The translations under genes were made by a program, and so were the position numbers. Under the pieces are notes generated by a model. The model made no database searches, had not been told where the DNA came from, and saw nothing but the letters and a program-made list of their open reading frames with translations. Below, piece after piece: positions 18,840 to 27,624 of a DNA stretch of 64,000 nt; positions within the stretch are counted from its first letter, which is position 1; the number at the start of each line of letters is the position of its first letter. This stretch comes from a candidate division TM6 bacterium GW2011_GWE2_42_60 (lineage in GTDB: Bacteria > Babelota > Babeliae > Babelales > Babelaceae): positions 327,246 to 391,245 of the forward strand of contig LCEG01000002.1 in assembly GCA_000996275.1 (NCBI GenBank), given 5' to 3'.

Positions 18840-21800
18840 TCACACAGCAGCATGCCCCTGCATCTCAACCAACTTATGGTTATAAATACTTTCAAGCAGA
18901 TCAACCATCGCTCGTTTTACCCGCTGTGCTGCAAGAGGACGTAACTTCAACATCCACTGCATCGATTTACGTACCTTAAGCCCCACAGCTGCGGTAAGAT
19001 CAAAACATCCATTACGCATGCACAACTCACCATTCCCTATACAAAGCCGCGCTGAGAGCTGCTGCTCACGCTCTATCATATTTTGAGGAGCTGAAGCTAA
19101 CAAGGTATCAATCGACACTGATTTACTGAACCGATCCATAAACTGCATGCCCCCATCAAATGCTGCCTTATTAAATTCTTTATTGCCCAAAAGCTCCTGC
19201 ATTCCCTTCATCGCTGGTCTCTGTGCAAGCAAGAATGTACCAAGTATTTCAGCAAGATAATCGCTTTGCATATCTGCAAAAGGTGGCATCTCAAGTCCTG
19301 GAATTTCACCACGCCCGACACCAGCTCCATCAAAGCCATCGCACTCTTGTCGCATCAAACGATCATGCTCTTCCAACACGGCAGGAAGCTCTTCCGTCAT
19401 ACGAGGGTCTACTTCATAGGTCCCTGTCTCCCAATTTGGCTTGAAATAACGCAACGCAGGATGAGCGCGCATTGCCGCATCAAGACGCTGCTGAGGAATT
19501 GCACGAAGAGGAGTAATCATAGCTCTCACAGTATCAAATGCAATAACGGCAAGCTGACTCGCAACTGCCGGAATACTCGAAATTGGATCTGCCAATTTAA
19601 GAGGCCCAATATAATAATGACCAAGTGTCCCTGCAAGGCTCAGTGTGAGATCGAGTGTAGGGATCTCAAGATTAATTGCATTTGCAAGGCTTCCCGACCA
19701 GCGAGCAGCCTGCACATATACCAGTGTTGTAATATCAGTAAAATCATTAAAGACAATTTGCCCCTGCTGGAAAATAAACGCACCAATGTCAGTAACCACC
19801 CTCAAGGCGTTAGTGAAAAGTGGTGTAAGTCCAAGAGCATCAAGTGCTTGTCGCGCAAATTGGCCAAATGGCGTCTGCTCAAAAGCATACTTAACTTGAA
19901 GTGCAACAAGCTTAGCAACTTCAATCCAATACGCTATTTCACGAATAAGCCATTCAATATTCCAGAATGAGACGCGCCGTGCATTTGCTTCAGCAACAGC
20001 AGCCTCTTGAACAATGATATCCGCCAACGCTGTGTTCCGTGCAACTTGCTCTATAATCGCATTCATATCGCTCTTAAATTTGTCTTGCCCTTGTCTCAGC
20101 GCTGCATTCACTCCATCTTTAATTGCCTGATTAAGATCATTTCTAAACTCAAACGAGAGGGTAAGATCTTCGGGCCGCAAAAGTTTGGTGAGTGTCGTTG
20201 GATCGGTAAAACTAATCGATGTACCAATTATATGCGTCTGAATCTGAGCACCTGGAATCCCCAACATTTCATCAAACTCAAAACGGAGCCCTGCCGTACC
20301 TACTTGCACAATCGTCGCTATGTCAAAAACATTACCAAGTTTAAGTCGGCCATCAAGCGTCAAATTGATTCCTTTAACAAGGTGTAGAAGCAAGTGCGCA
20401 TTAGGACCAGCCAATCCATCAAAACTTGTCATTTCAAAAATGCCGCCAATGACAACACGCGGTATTTTCCCCTTAATCTCAATTCCTCCAGAATCAAGGA
20501 TAAAACCTCCGCTTAATTCTTCACCAAAAACATCTACGGCAAGTGTTCCGCCCATTCCTCGTGGAACCGTAATATCCCCAATAAGCATATCGATTGGTAC
20601 AAATTTAAGCTGCATCTGCCGCACGCGGAAAGGAATAAAATGACGTAATGGTTCAAGTGTACTTGGGTCAACACCAGTTTCTTCAAGGATAAAGACAATC
20701 GTATTTATAAGATCAGGTGGATTATGAATATCAATGTCTATCGCGATGTTTGAAATATCTGCACCCAATGCAACGGCGCAATGCCCATCAATCTGGCTGT
20801 GTGTACCAAGCTTAACATCACCAGCCAATCCAATGGTACCGGGGATAAGCGCTGAGATGCCAAAGTCTGCAAACATTGCAATAATATTTTCATAGGTCTG
20901 CGTCGCCTTGAGACCAAGATTCCCAAACGAAATACCAGGGACACCAAATGGATTGTTCCACATATTCAGCATGCTTCCATCAATACCGCATGCTACGGTT
21001 GAAAACATAAAATTAGCGCTATAGATAAGCGGCGTCGCATTCGGTTCTGGAATAAACGTAAACGTCCCGCCAAGACCAATGGAAGGCTCTCCGCGCAACA
21101 CAATATTAAGACCCGCACCCTGAAATCGCATTGGCCACGTAGGAGAACCTATGTTAAATCCAAGCGCACCTGAAGAAAGCCCTACTTTGAACATAGCATT
21201 GCGAGGGGATAGTGGATCAATGGTCCCATACATGACCAGACCCGCAGGATCGGTTCCCGTCTGGAGAACATATTGGCCAAGCACTTTATTGATAATATTA
21301 TTCGTATCATCAATAACAATACCACTCATAAAGTTAAAGCCTGGATAGATAGGCATATTACCAATGGCGGTCTGAATCGTACTTAAAACAAAACGGGTGG
21401 TGCCTAATTTTAAGAGCGTTATTGCATCAGAAAAGATGCTCGAAGTTTCTGTCAAAAAGGGGAAGAGATCTGGCAAAGAAACGCCATTTGGCAACGACGC
21501 TGAAACCATAAGGCCAATGCCGCTCTGTATACTTCCACCAACTTGAAGTGCCAAATCACCGACAATGCCATTATAGATTTTTGCTTTGCCTCCAACACAA
21601 ACCCAAAATTGCGCTGTTGTTATCGATTTAACCGCATCGCTTTGCATTATATTGTGCACAAATTGTGCGACTGTATCGGTTGGGCTTGGTTCCGGTTGCT
21701 TCGCGGGAGTAAGCGGCTTTTCAAACGGACTCTTATTAGAGCTTTCCAAGCCCAGCGCGGTATTAATTGTTTTTTCGAGCGTCTGGAGAATAGGCACTGC

Positions 21801-23315
21801 AAATTTTTTCTTAATCACATCGGTATATATTTTTTTAACAATCGGTAGCACCACGGCATCGCCGAGCGAACGCGCTTGGAACTCACCTTCCATGCTTGCG
21901 CGTAAATCGTAAATCTCTATTTTACTCAATTCACTCAAGCCTGGAATATCACCAGAAATACTTGCGAATGGACGCCATTTAATATCACGCAACGTAGGAA
22001 TTTCAATGGAGAAAGTAGCAACAGGCGCAGCGTTCCAGTCAACCGAAACAAGCCCGGCTAAGGGAATACCAAGCACCGTCATGTTTCCCGATAAAATCCC
22101 TTTTCGATTGCCAAGATCTAAGGAAATCGAAAGTCGATTAAGCTCAACATCAAAAAGAGTGGTAATGGTCGATGTCGCTCTTCCACAAAGCATGATGCCG
22201 TCTACTGTTGAGACACGAATCGATGCGCCTACTGTTATTTGATCTAAGTCTGAACCAGCTAACTCTGGAAGAAGGCTCGTCAATGGTTGATCGCCAAGCG
22301 TAATAAGTGCTGTCGTAGTATTCCCGACATCATCAACAATTCCCTTACACGTAATCGGTAACGTCAAAAATGTTGCGTCCATTGAATAAACATTACCTGC
22401 ATCTGAATAGCGTTGTGTAAAATTGGTAAATGTAATGGGCTGATTCGGAATTGGTGTTGCAACAGCCGGTGAACCAGGCGTTGCCCCACTCAACAGCCCT
22501 TCAATCTGCGTCCCCTTATTCGAATAAAACTTATAAAATCCATTTACCACAAACGTATCAAAAATGGTTCCCTGGGTTTGCGGAATTAAAGTAGAAAGCG
22601 TTCGTGAAACCGGGGATGACATAACAAAATCAGGCTGATCTCCCGCTGCTAAGCTGCCACTAAACGTATAAGGTGTTCCATCAATAGTAGTTGTTATCGT
22701 CAATGTCGTTGAACCATTACTATCAAAACGAACTGACGCTGCCGTTACCTCACCCGTTCTTCCTGGCACAATCTCAAGTTGCCGTTGTCCCTCAGGAAAA
22801 GTGATTCCCAAGGTAAATTGTTGAACAGAAACCAAAAATGGGTCTCCCACCCCTGTTCCACCACTCACCGTAAAATCAAGGCTCTGTAACGCCGCCTGAG
22901 CGCGCCGCCCAAAAAGAAGCAGATTCCCCGTGATATCTAACACCCCTCCAAAGAGATACCCTCCTTCAAAGGGAACATTTGAATAAAGGGTTGTGAGGAC
23001 CTGGTCAAGTATCAATGGTCCCATAGAAAGCGTTGGTAAAGAGGTCTGACGCGCATATTCCTTCAGTTCTTCGGCAAAAGGATCTGCCGAAACTAATCCT
23101 GCATTATTCTGCAGCCCCCAGCTCTGAGCTGGAAAAGTAATATTAACGGGAATAGTTGGAGAAGTTCCATTGGGAGTAAGTTGAACGCCCTGAGATGCTA
23201 TTGGATGAGTAACTCCATCTGCATCCCTCCATGAAAGCCTTGTCACTCGAGCTATTGAACTAAAACAGATCAATAATCCCAAAATACATATCATATACCG
23301 TACAGACGTTTTCAT
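18840..23315 (-). CDS. Very large exported protein, function unknown
   Basis: The 1491-residue protein has a signal peptide (MKTSVRYMICILGLLICFSS) and AGAGGGAG before the ATG. The first about 1050 residues are rich in Gly, Ile, Leu, Thr and Pro with alternating beta-like patterns and recurring Phe/Gly-containing segments such as GGTFTFIPEP, GHCAVALGADISN, GGTLAVDVFG and GGIFEMTSFDG. This suggests a long beta-sheet or lipid-binding fold. From about 1070 on it turns helical (AALRQGQDKFKSDMNAIIEQ), and the last 200 residues are charged with several Cys. I see no catalytic motif and none of the stalk modules of the nearby fibres. It may be an outer-membrane, periplasmic or surface protein; lipid transfer is only a guess. 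Confidence 0.8.
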   Translation of the reverse strand: MKTSVRYMICILGLLICFSSIARVTRLSWRDADGVTHPIASQGVQLTPNGTSPTIPVNITFPAQSWGLQNNAGLVSADPFAEELKEYARQTSLPTLSMGPLILDQVLTTLYSNVPFEGGYLFGGVLDITGNLLLFGRRAQAALQSLDFTVSGGTGVGDPFLVSVQQFTLGITFPEGQRQLEIVPGRTGEVTAASVRFDSNGSTTLTITTTIDGTPYTFSGSLAAGDQPDFVMSSPVSRTLSTLIPQTQGTIFDTFVVNGFYKFYSNKGTQIEGLLSGATPGSPAVATPIPNQPITFTNFTQRYSDAGNVYSMDATFLTLPITCKGIVDDVGNTTTALITLGDQPLTSLLPELAGSDLDQITVGASIRVSTVDGIMLCGRATSTITTLFDVELNRLSISLDLGNRKGILSGNMTVLGIPLAGLVSVDWNAAPVATFSIEIPTLRDIKWRPFASISGDIPGLSELSKIEIYDLRASMEGEFQARSLGDAVVLPIVKKIYTDVIKKKFAVPILQTLEKTINTALGLESSNKSPFEKPLTPAKQPEPSPTDTVAQFVHNIMQSDAVKSITTAQFWVCVGGKAKIYNGIVGDLALQVGGSIQSGIGLMVSASLPNGVSLPDLFPFLTETSSIFSDAITLLKLGTTRFVLSTIQTAIGNMPIYPGFNFMSGIVIDDTNNIINKVLGQYVLQTGTDPAGLVMYGTIDPLSPRNAMFKVGLSSGALGFNIGSPTWPMRFQGAGLNIVLRGEPSIGLGGTFTFIPEPNATPLIYSANFMFSTVACGIDGSMLNMWNNPFGVPGISFGNLGLKATQTYENIIAMFADFGISALIPGTIGLAGDVKLGTHSQIDGHCAVALGADISNIAIDIDIHNPPDLINTIVFILEETGVDPSTLEPLRHFIPFRVRQMQLKFVPIDMLIGDITVPRGMGGTLAVDVFGEELSGGFILDSGGIEIKGKIPRVVIGGIFEMTSFDGLAGPNAHLLLHLVKGINLTLDGRLKLGNVFDIATIVQVGTAGLRFEFDEMLGIPGAQIQTHIIGTSISFTDPTTLTKLLRPEDLTLSFEFRNDLNQAIKDGVNAALRQGQDKFKSDMNAIIEQVARNTALADIIVQEAAVAEANARRVSFWNIEWLIREIAYWIEVAKLVALQVKYAFEQTPFGQFARQALDALGLTPLFTNALRVVTDIGAFIFQQGQIVFNDFTDITTLVYVQAARWSGSLANAINLEIPTLDLTLSLAGTLGHYYIGPLKLADPISSIPAVASQLAVIAFDTVRAMITPLRAIPQQRLDAAMRAHPALRYFKPNWETGTYEVDPRMTEELPAVLEEHDRLMRQECDGFDGAGVGRGEIPGLEMPPFADMQSDYLAEILGTFLLAQRPAMKGMQELLGNKEFNKAAFDGGMQFMDRFSKSVSIDTLLASAPQNMIEREQQLSARLCIGNGELCMRNGCFDLTAAVGLKVRKSMQWMLKLRPLAAQRVKRAMVDLLESIYNHKLVEMQGHAAV

Positions 23316-23521
23316 GACAACTCCCTCTGCTCAAAAAATCTATCCCTTATCGAGTAACATCTTCAAAAACAAAAGGTCAAGAATATTGCAAAATAAAAAA
23401 AATTTCGAAAAGATAAGAGACAAGATGATGCAAAGAAATGCATAAAAATGGAGTGGGTAAATCGAGGTAAATGGAGGTAAATGGAGGGGATGGAGTTGTT
23501 TCTCTAAAAAAAGGATCTGGT

Positions 23522-25810
23522 ATGTCAAAACTCTTTTTCGCTCTTTGTCTTATAGTGCCACTTATTGAAAGTGGATCACTGCAAACAGCCCCCCCTGAAT
23601 CTCTAAAAACAATTTTGCTGCCGGCGCTCAACAAACTGTCTCGCTCACCCAGAGACCCGCTTGCGCCTGGCGGGCACAGTACTGTTGACAAGAAGACCGT
23701 GGAGACGCTACAAGCATGGACGCTCCTCCAATCAATAGGAGTTCATCAGGCATCAATTGTTTCTAATACTGATGCAAAACTTTTCTTAAAGGGTTTTCAC
23801 AATACCGTCAAATCTAACTGGGCGCTTTCAGCAGGCACCGAGGAAAATGCTTTCGAACCAAGACGTATCCTTACATTTCTCGATGAGCAGACTCAACAGC
23901 CACTCATGCGTATTTATGAGTCACGTGGAGATGTAGCAGGGAGCCTTGTTGAATTTTATTTTTCTAATGTTTCGTTTACCGGGAAAATGAATTTTAATGG
24001 AGGGCTTGGTCTTCAAGGTGACATAGCATCACAAGGAACTGCACGGATTCTTGGGTCTGGCTCATTCGGCGCAGATCTCACTGTTGGTGGCTATACTTTT
24101 TTAAAAGGCAACGTAGAAGTAAGTCTTAATGAGACTATTGGTGGAACCCTTTCTGTCGGAAGCGATCTTAGCTGTGTTGGCGCACTTCATGTTTTAAAGA
24201 ACACAACGCTTGATGGCGATCTCTTGGTCGTAGGAAGTACGCAGCTTGGTGACACTACTATTTTACAACCAAAAAATTCGGAGGCTTCGCTCATACGATT
24301 CAACCAGCTCAATGGCTCTGAAAAAGCACGGATCGGCACAACAGAAATTCTTGATGAAGATGGCCTTTTTGTCAGTGTTGACAGTGGTGCCACAAAAAAT
24401 CTCTACGTCACGCAAGAAGGTTCGCTCGAACTTAATAGTCCACAAACACTCGACCTTATCATGAATGGCAATACAAATAGAGCTGTTCGTAGCTCATGGG
24501 CATTATCTGCAGGAACAGCGCTTGATAATGGTGGTTCAACGCGCAGAACATTTACGCTTTCAGATCTTATCAATGCAAGAAATATAGTCCGTATTTATGA
24601 AGCAAAAAATGATATTATTGGCAATTTAGCTGAAGTTTCATGCGATAATGTCTCATTGCTGGGCAATGGTTTGCTTTCTATTAATGGGCCTGTCTCTATT
24701 TCAGGAATCCAAGGAGCCGCAACCGTAACGATCGCCAATAACGACCTACAGCTCACCAACGGAAATATTTTTGCTGTACAAGGTACTTTCTCCGGCAATG
24801 TTGGCATTGGTGGAGCACCATCCGACACCTACAAACTTATTGTTGTTAATGATTCCCATTTTTCAGGGAACACTCTTACCGATGGCATTGTTAACTCACT
24901 CGGTGGATTTAATCTTACTTCAGCAGATTCTTTCCTGTCGGTAAACGATATCCCTCTTCTGCAAACACCAGGAACAGACAATCTATTTCTCGGATTGAAT
25001 GCAGGCAGCTTTTATATTAGTGGCTCAGGTAATACCGTTTGTGGAACTAGTGCTGCAAAAACAATAGACTTTGGATCTGACAATGTAGTCATTGGCAAGA
25101 ATGCCCTTTCTAACATCTATGATGGAAATTACAATACCATTCTCGGAACAAATGCAGGCAGTGCTTATAAAGATACAGAAAGCAATAACATCTGTATCGG
25201 TCACGACACTCAAGGAACGGAGGGTGACACCGATTCAATTCACATCGGTAATGGAATACAACAGACATTTATTGATGGAATTCAAGGAACCAATATAGGC
25301 CTGAGTGCTACACTTGTTGGAATTAATGCAACCGATCAACTCGGAACGCATGCAACTCTATTTTCAGTTGATGGATCACTTGCCGTCGCTCACACAATCA
25401 ACGCAGCAGGAGCCGTTCAATTTTCTTCCATTGCACTACCATCAGGAACTGAACAACTCTATGCGACTGGTTCACCAACACAGACCACCCGTATTGTCTA
25501 TGGCTTCTGGGACGATGCACAGCAAAAGTTAATCAACAATACTGAAGGGCTAGAAATTTCACGTACAGTAACACCCGGCCAATATAGTGTCACCATAACT
25601 CCAAATTTTTCGGCTATTCCAACAATTTCGATCACCCCCTCTAACCAAGACTCGATTGCTTATGTAAGCAATCCTGGCATTGATGGTTTTACCATCCAAT
25701 ATCGGACCTATACTCCCGTTACCTGGGGTACCCCGATCGAAACGAGTAGCGGTGGAGCATTTGCCGATACCTACGGAAGCTTCTACATTACCGTTATCGG
25801 TAAGCATTAA
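23522..25810 (+). CDS. Exported fibre-like repeat protein with duplicated N-terminal module
   Basis: The frame opens at 23471, but ATG 23522 follows AAGGA and gives the signal peptide MSKLFFALCLIVPLIESG (762 residues). Two copies of a roughly 250-residue module begin VKSNWALSAGT and VRSSWALSAGT, each followed by an RIYE motif and an NVS segment. Next come short beta-repeats and a run of NTVCGTSAA, NVVIGKNAL and NTILGTNAG units of about 22-25 residues, the same kind of beta-roll repeat as in the 1521-residue fibre. The C-terminus (ITVIGKH) has neither an S74 nor a C1q-like tip. It is probably a surface fibre or adhesin. A near-perfect palindromic terminator follows. Confidence 0.8.
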   Translation: MSKLFFALCLIVPLIESGSLQTAPPESLKTILLPALNKLSRSPRDPLAPGGHSTVDKKTVETLQAWTLLQSIGVHQASIVSNTDAKLFLKGFHNTVKSNWALSAGTEENAFEPRRILTFLDEQTQQPLMRIYESRGDVAGSLVEFYFSNVSFTGKMNFNGGLGLQGDIASQGTARILGSGSFGADLTVGGYTFLKGNVEVSLNETIGGTLSVGSDLSCVGALHVLKNTTLDGDLLVVGSTQLGDTTILQPKNSEASLIRFNQLNGSEKARIGTTEILDEDGLFVSVDSGATKNLYVTQEGSLELNSPQTLDLIMNGNTNRAVRSSWALSAGTALDNGGSTRRTFTLSDLINARNIVRIYEAKNDIIGNLAEVSCDNVSLLGNGLLSINGPVSISGIQGAATVTIANNDLQLTNGNIFAVQGTFSGNVGIGGAPSDTYKLIVVNDSHFSGNTLTDGIVNSLGGFNLTSADSFLSVNDIPLLQTPGTDNLFLGLNAGSFYISGSGNTVCGTSAAKTIDFGSDNVVIGKNALSNIYDGNYNTILGTNAGSAYKDTESNNICIGHDTQGTEGDTDSIHIGNGIQQTFIDGIQGTNIGLSATLVGINATDQLGTHATLFSVDGSLAVAHTINAAGAVQFSSIALPSGTEQLYATGSPTQTTRIVYGFWDDAQQKLINNTEGLEISRTVTPGQYSVTITPNFSAIPTISITPSNQDSIAYVSNPGIDGFTIQYRTYTPVTWGTPIETSSGGAFADTYGSFYITVIGKH

Positions 25811-25845
25811 TAATCTAAAAAAACTTCAATCTCTTTATATTTTTT

Positions 25846-25895
25846 AAGGTGATGAGTATAGTGTAGTCGACTACACTATACTCATCACCTTTTTT
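25846..25895 (+). terminator. Terminator built on a 46-bp perfect palindrome
   Basis: Bases 25846-25891 form a loopless perfect palindrome with 23-bp arms centred on GTCGAC, followed by a T-run to 25895. It lies 35 bases after the fibre gene stop and directly before the ankyrin-like gene. A hairpin this long is unusual for a terminator; it could also be a protein-binding site or recombination site. Confidence 0.8.
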
Positions 25896-25905
25896 GGGTC
25901 AATAT

Positions 25906-27591
25906 ATGTCTCTGCTAAAAAAAACACTCCAGATCAGCACTTTCATCCATGTATATGCCCTCTATTGTGTCATTTTCGCTTTTAACGCTTTTACGTCTGA
26001 CTCATTTACGGGCAACCCTTTTATTATGTGCAAAACCATAGAAGCCGCAATCGACAAAAAAAACCTTAATTCCGCATGTGAAGCCGTCATTGTCAAACCA
26101 CGCGCTCCAAAAAAGCCATCAAAACTGGACACAAATTCTGTGAACTTCACACAAGAAATATTCGAAAAAGAGAAGAGGGCGGGAATAAAGCGCATTAAAT
26201 TTATCTACGACCTCATCACTCAAGGCGGGATTTTTAAACCAAAAAGCACAGCGCCAATCAACCCAGAGATTTTTAGAACAACAGAAAATTGTAAAGCAGC
26301 TCTCTTTGCGAGTATTTATTACGGGAAAACAAAAGATGCTCAAAAAATTCTAAGACTCTATCCTGAACTTATCAATACCATTGACACTCAAAAGCGCTCA
26401 ATACTCCATACCCTCATCAATGGAATTAACACAAAACTCTACACGGATAGTACCAAATCAAATCCCAAAGGAATAGAGAAAATCAACGTAGAAATATTTA
26501 AGGAAGCCTCGTTTAAAGAGTGGTTTTCACTTTTTAATTTTATTCTTTCACGCGCTATAGAATTAAAAAATGCTCATGATGATACAGCGAGCGAATCAAT
26601 TCTTGAAACTATTATCGCTTTGCAAGAACATATGAAAGATTTAAAAAAACTTCCGCCAGAAGAGCTTTTTCAAATTCGATGCATGCTAGAAAAAATGTAT
26701 GTTCAAATCGATATACAATTGAGAGTCGAAAAATATCCTAGATCAATTACTGACGAAGAACTACAAGAGAGCATCAACACCTATGAAGGCTCACCAAAAC
26801 ACTACTACCCCTTTATTAAGCCTTATATCCAACATCAATTCTTTTTCACGGCAATAAAAATGCGCAATGATAAACTCGCAACGCTTCTTCTCAAAAATAA
26901 CCACGCCCTCATCTTTGCACCATCCCCTCTCAATAAAGACAGTCAAAGCGCTTTTGAATACTACCTATGCCTCGCCTGTCGCAATGAAGAAATCGGAACG
27001 GTACTCACTACCGAAAGTTTTTCAAATCTAAAAAGAACATGGAAAAAAAATGCTCTCCACAACCTATTTAAAAAAATTCTTTTCAAGCGGCTCGATCAAA
27101 ATGACTCAAGTGCGACAACCATTTTAATTAAGAATATTCCAGAAGCACTCACCTATACAGAAAATACGGTTAAAAATACGCCGCTTCACATCGCAGCTGA
27201 AAAGAAACAATGGGAGACTATTACTCTTCTTATCAAGCGAGGCGCTGATATCTACGTAAAAAACAAGATGAACCAAACTCCTCTTGACAAGCTTTTTGAC
27301 GGGAAAAAAGACCCTTTTACCATCGTTAAAAAACTCAATCCAGACGTCATTAAAAGCGATACCACCTCAAAGCCACTCAAGCCCCAAGATTATTTTAAAA
27401 TACTTTGTCGCAAGTATATTAGTGCCCTCAGCCCACTCTGTATTAAAGAAAGCCTTAAGTTGTCAGATGAAGAAAAAACCAACTATACACGCTATTTTAG
27501 CAAAACCCCTCTTGCAAGCTTTAAAAAACTTCTTAAAAAACGGAATCAAAAAAAACTCGACAAGGAAAAAGAGCTTGAAGAGGAGCAGTAA
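25906..27591 (+). CDS. Exported ankyrin-like protein
   Basis: The open frame reaches TTG 25894, but ATG 25906 gives MSLLKKTLQISTF and a signal peptide (hydrophobic to about residue 30). The product is 561 residues. One clear ankyrin pair sits near residues 420-470 (TPLHIAAEKKQWETITLLIKRGAD then QTPLDKLF). The 200-380 region is helical with weaker ankyrin-like units (KDAQKILRLYPELINTIDTQKRSILHTLI near 110-145). The C-terminus is basic and highly charged (KKLDKEKELEEEQ), without the shared tail of the 943-residue ankyrin protein. Probably exported and involved in protein-protein contacts; target unknown. The start lies just 15 bases after the palindrome. Confidence 0.75.
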   Translation: MSLLKKTLQISTFIHVYALYCVIFAFNAFTSDSFTGNPFIMCKTIEAAIDKKNLNSACEAVIVKPRAPKKPSKLDTNSVNFTQEIFEKEKRAGIKRIKFIYDLITQGGIFKPKSTAPINPEIFRTTENCKAALFASIYYGKTKDAQKILRLYPELINTIDTQKRSILHTLINGINTKLYTDSTKSNPKGIEKINVEIFKEASFKEWFSLFNFILSRAIELKNAHDDTASESILETIIALQEHMKDLKKLPPEELFQIRCMLEKMYVQIDIQLRVEKYPRSITDEELQESINTYEGSPKHYYPFIKPYIQHQFFFTAIKMRNDKLATLLLKNNHALIFAPSPLNKDSQSAFEYYLCLACRNEEIGTVLTTESFSNLKRTWKKNALHNLFKKILFKRLDQNDSSATTILIKNIPEALTYTENTVKNTPLHIAAEKKQWETITLLIKRGADIYVKNKMNQTPLDKLFDGKKDPFTIVKKLNPDVIKSDTTSKPLKPQDYFKILCRKYISALSPLCIKESLKLSDEEKTNYTRYFSKTPLASFKKLLKKRNQKKLDKEKELEEEQ

Positions 27592-27624
27592 TCTTTCCAT
27601 ACCGCTCCCCTCACAAAAAATCTC

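Noticed and set aside
23302-23335. GCAGAGGGAGTTGT before the 1491-residue gene resembles the USP terminator arm
   Set aside because: It contains the ribosome binding site and lacks the second arm; the similarity of about 12 bases is probably chance.
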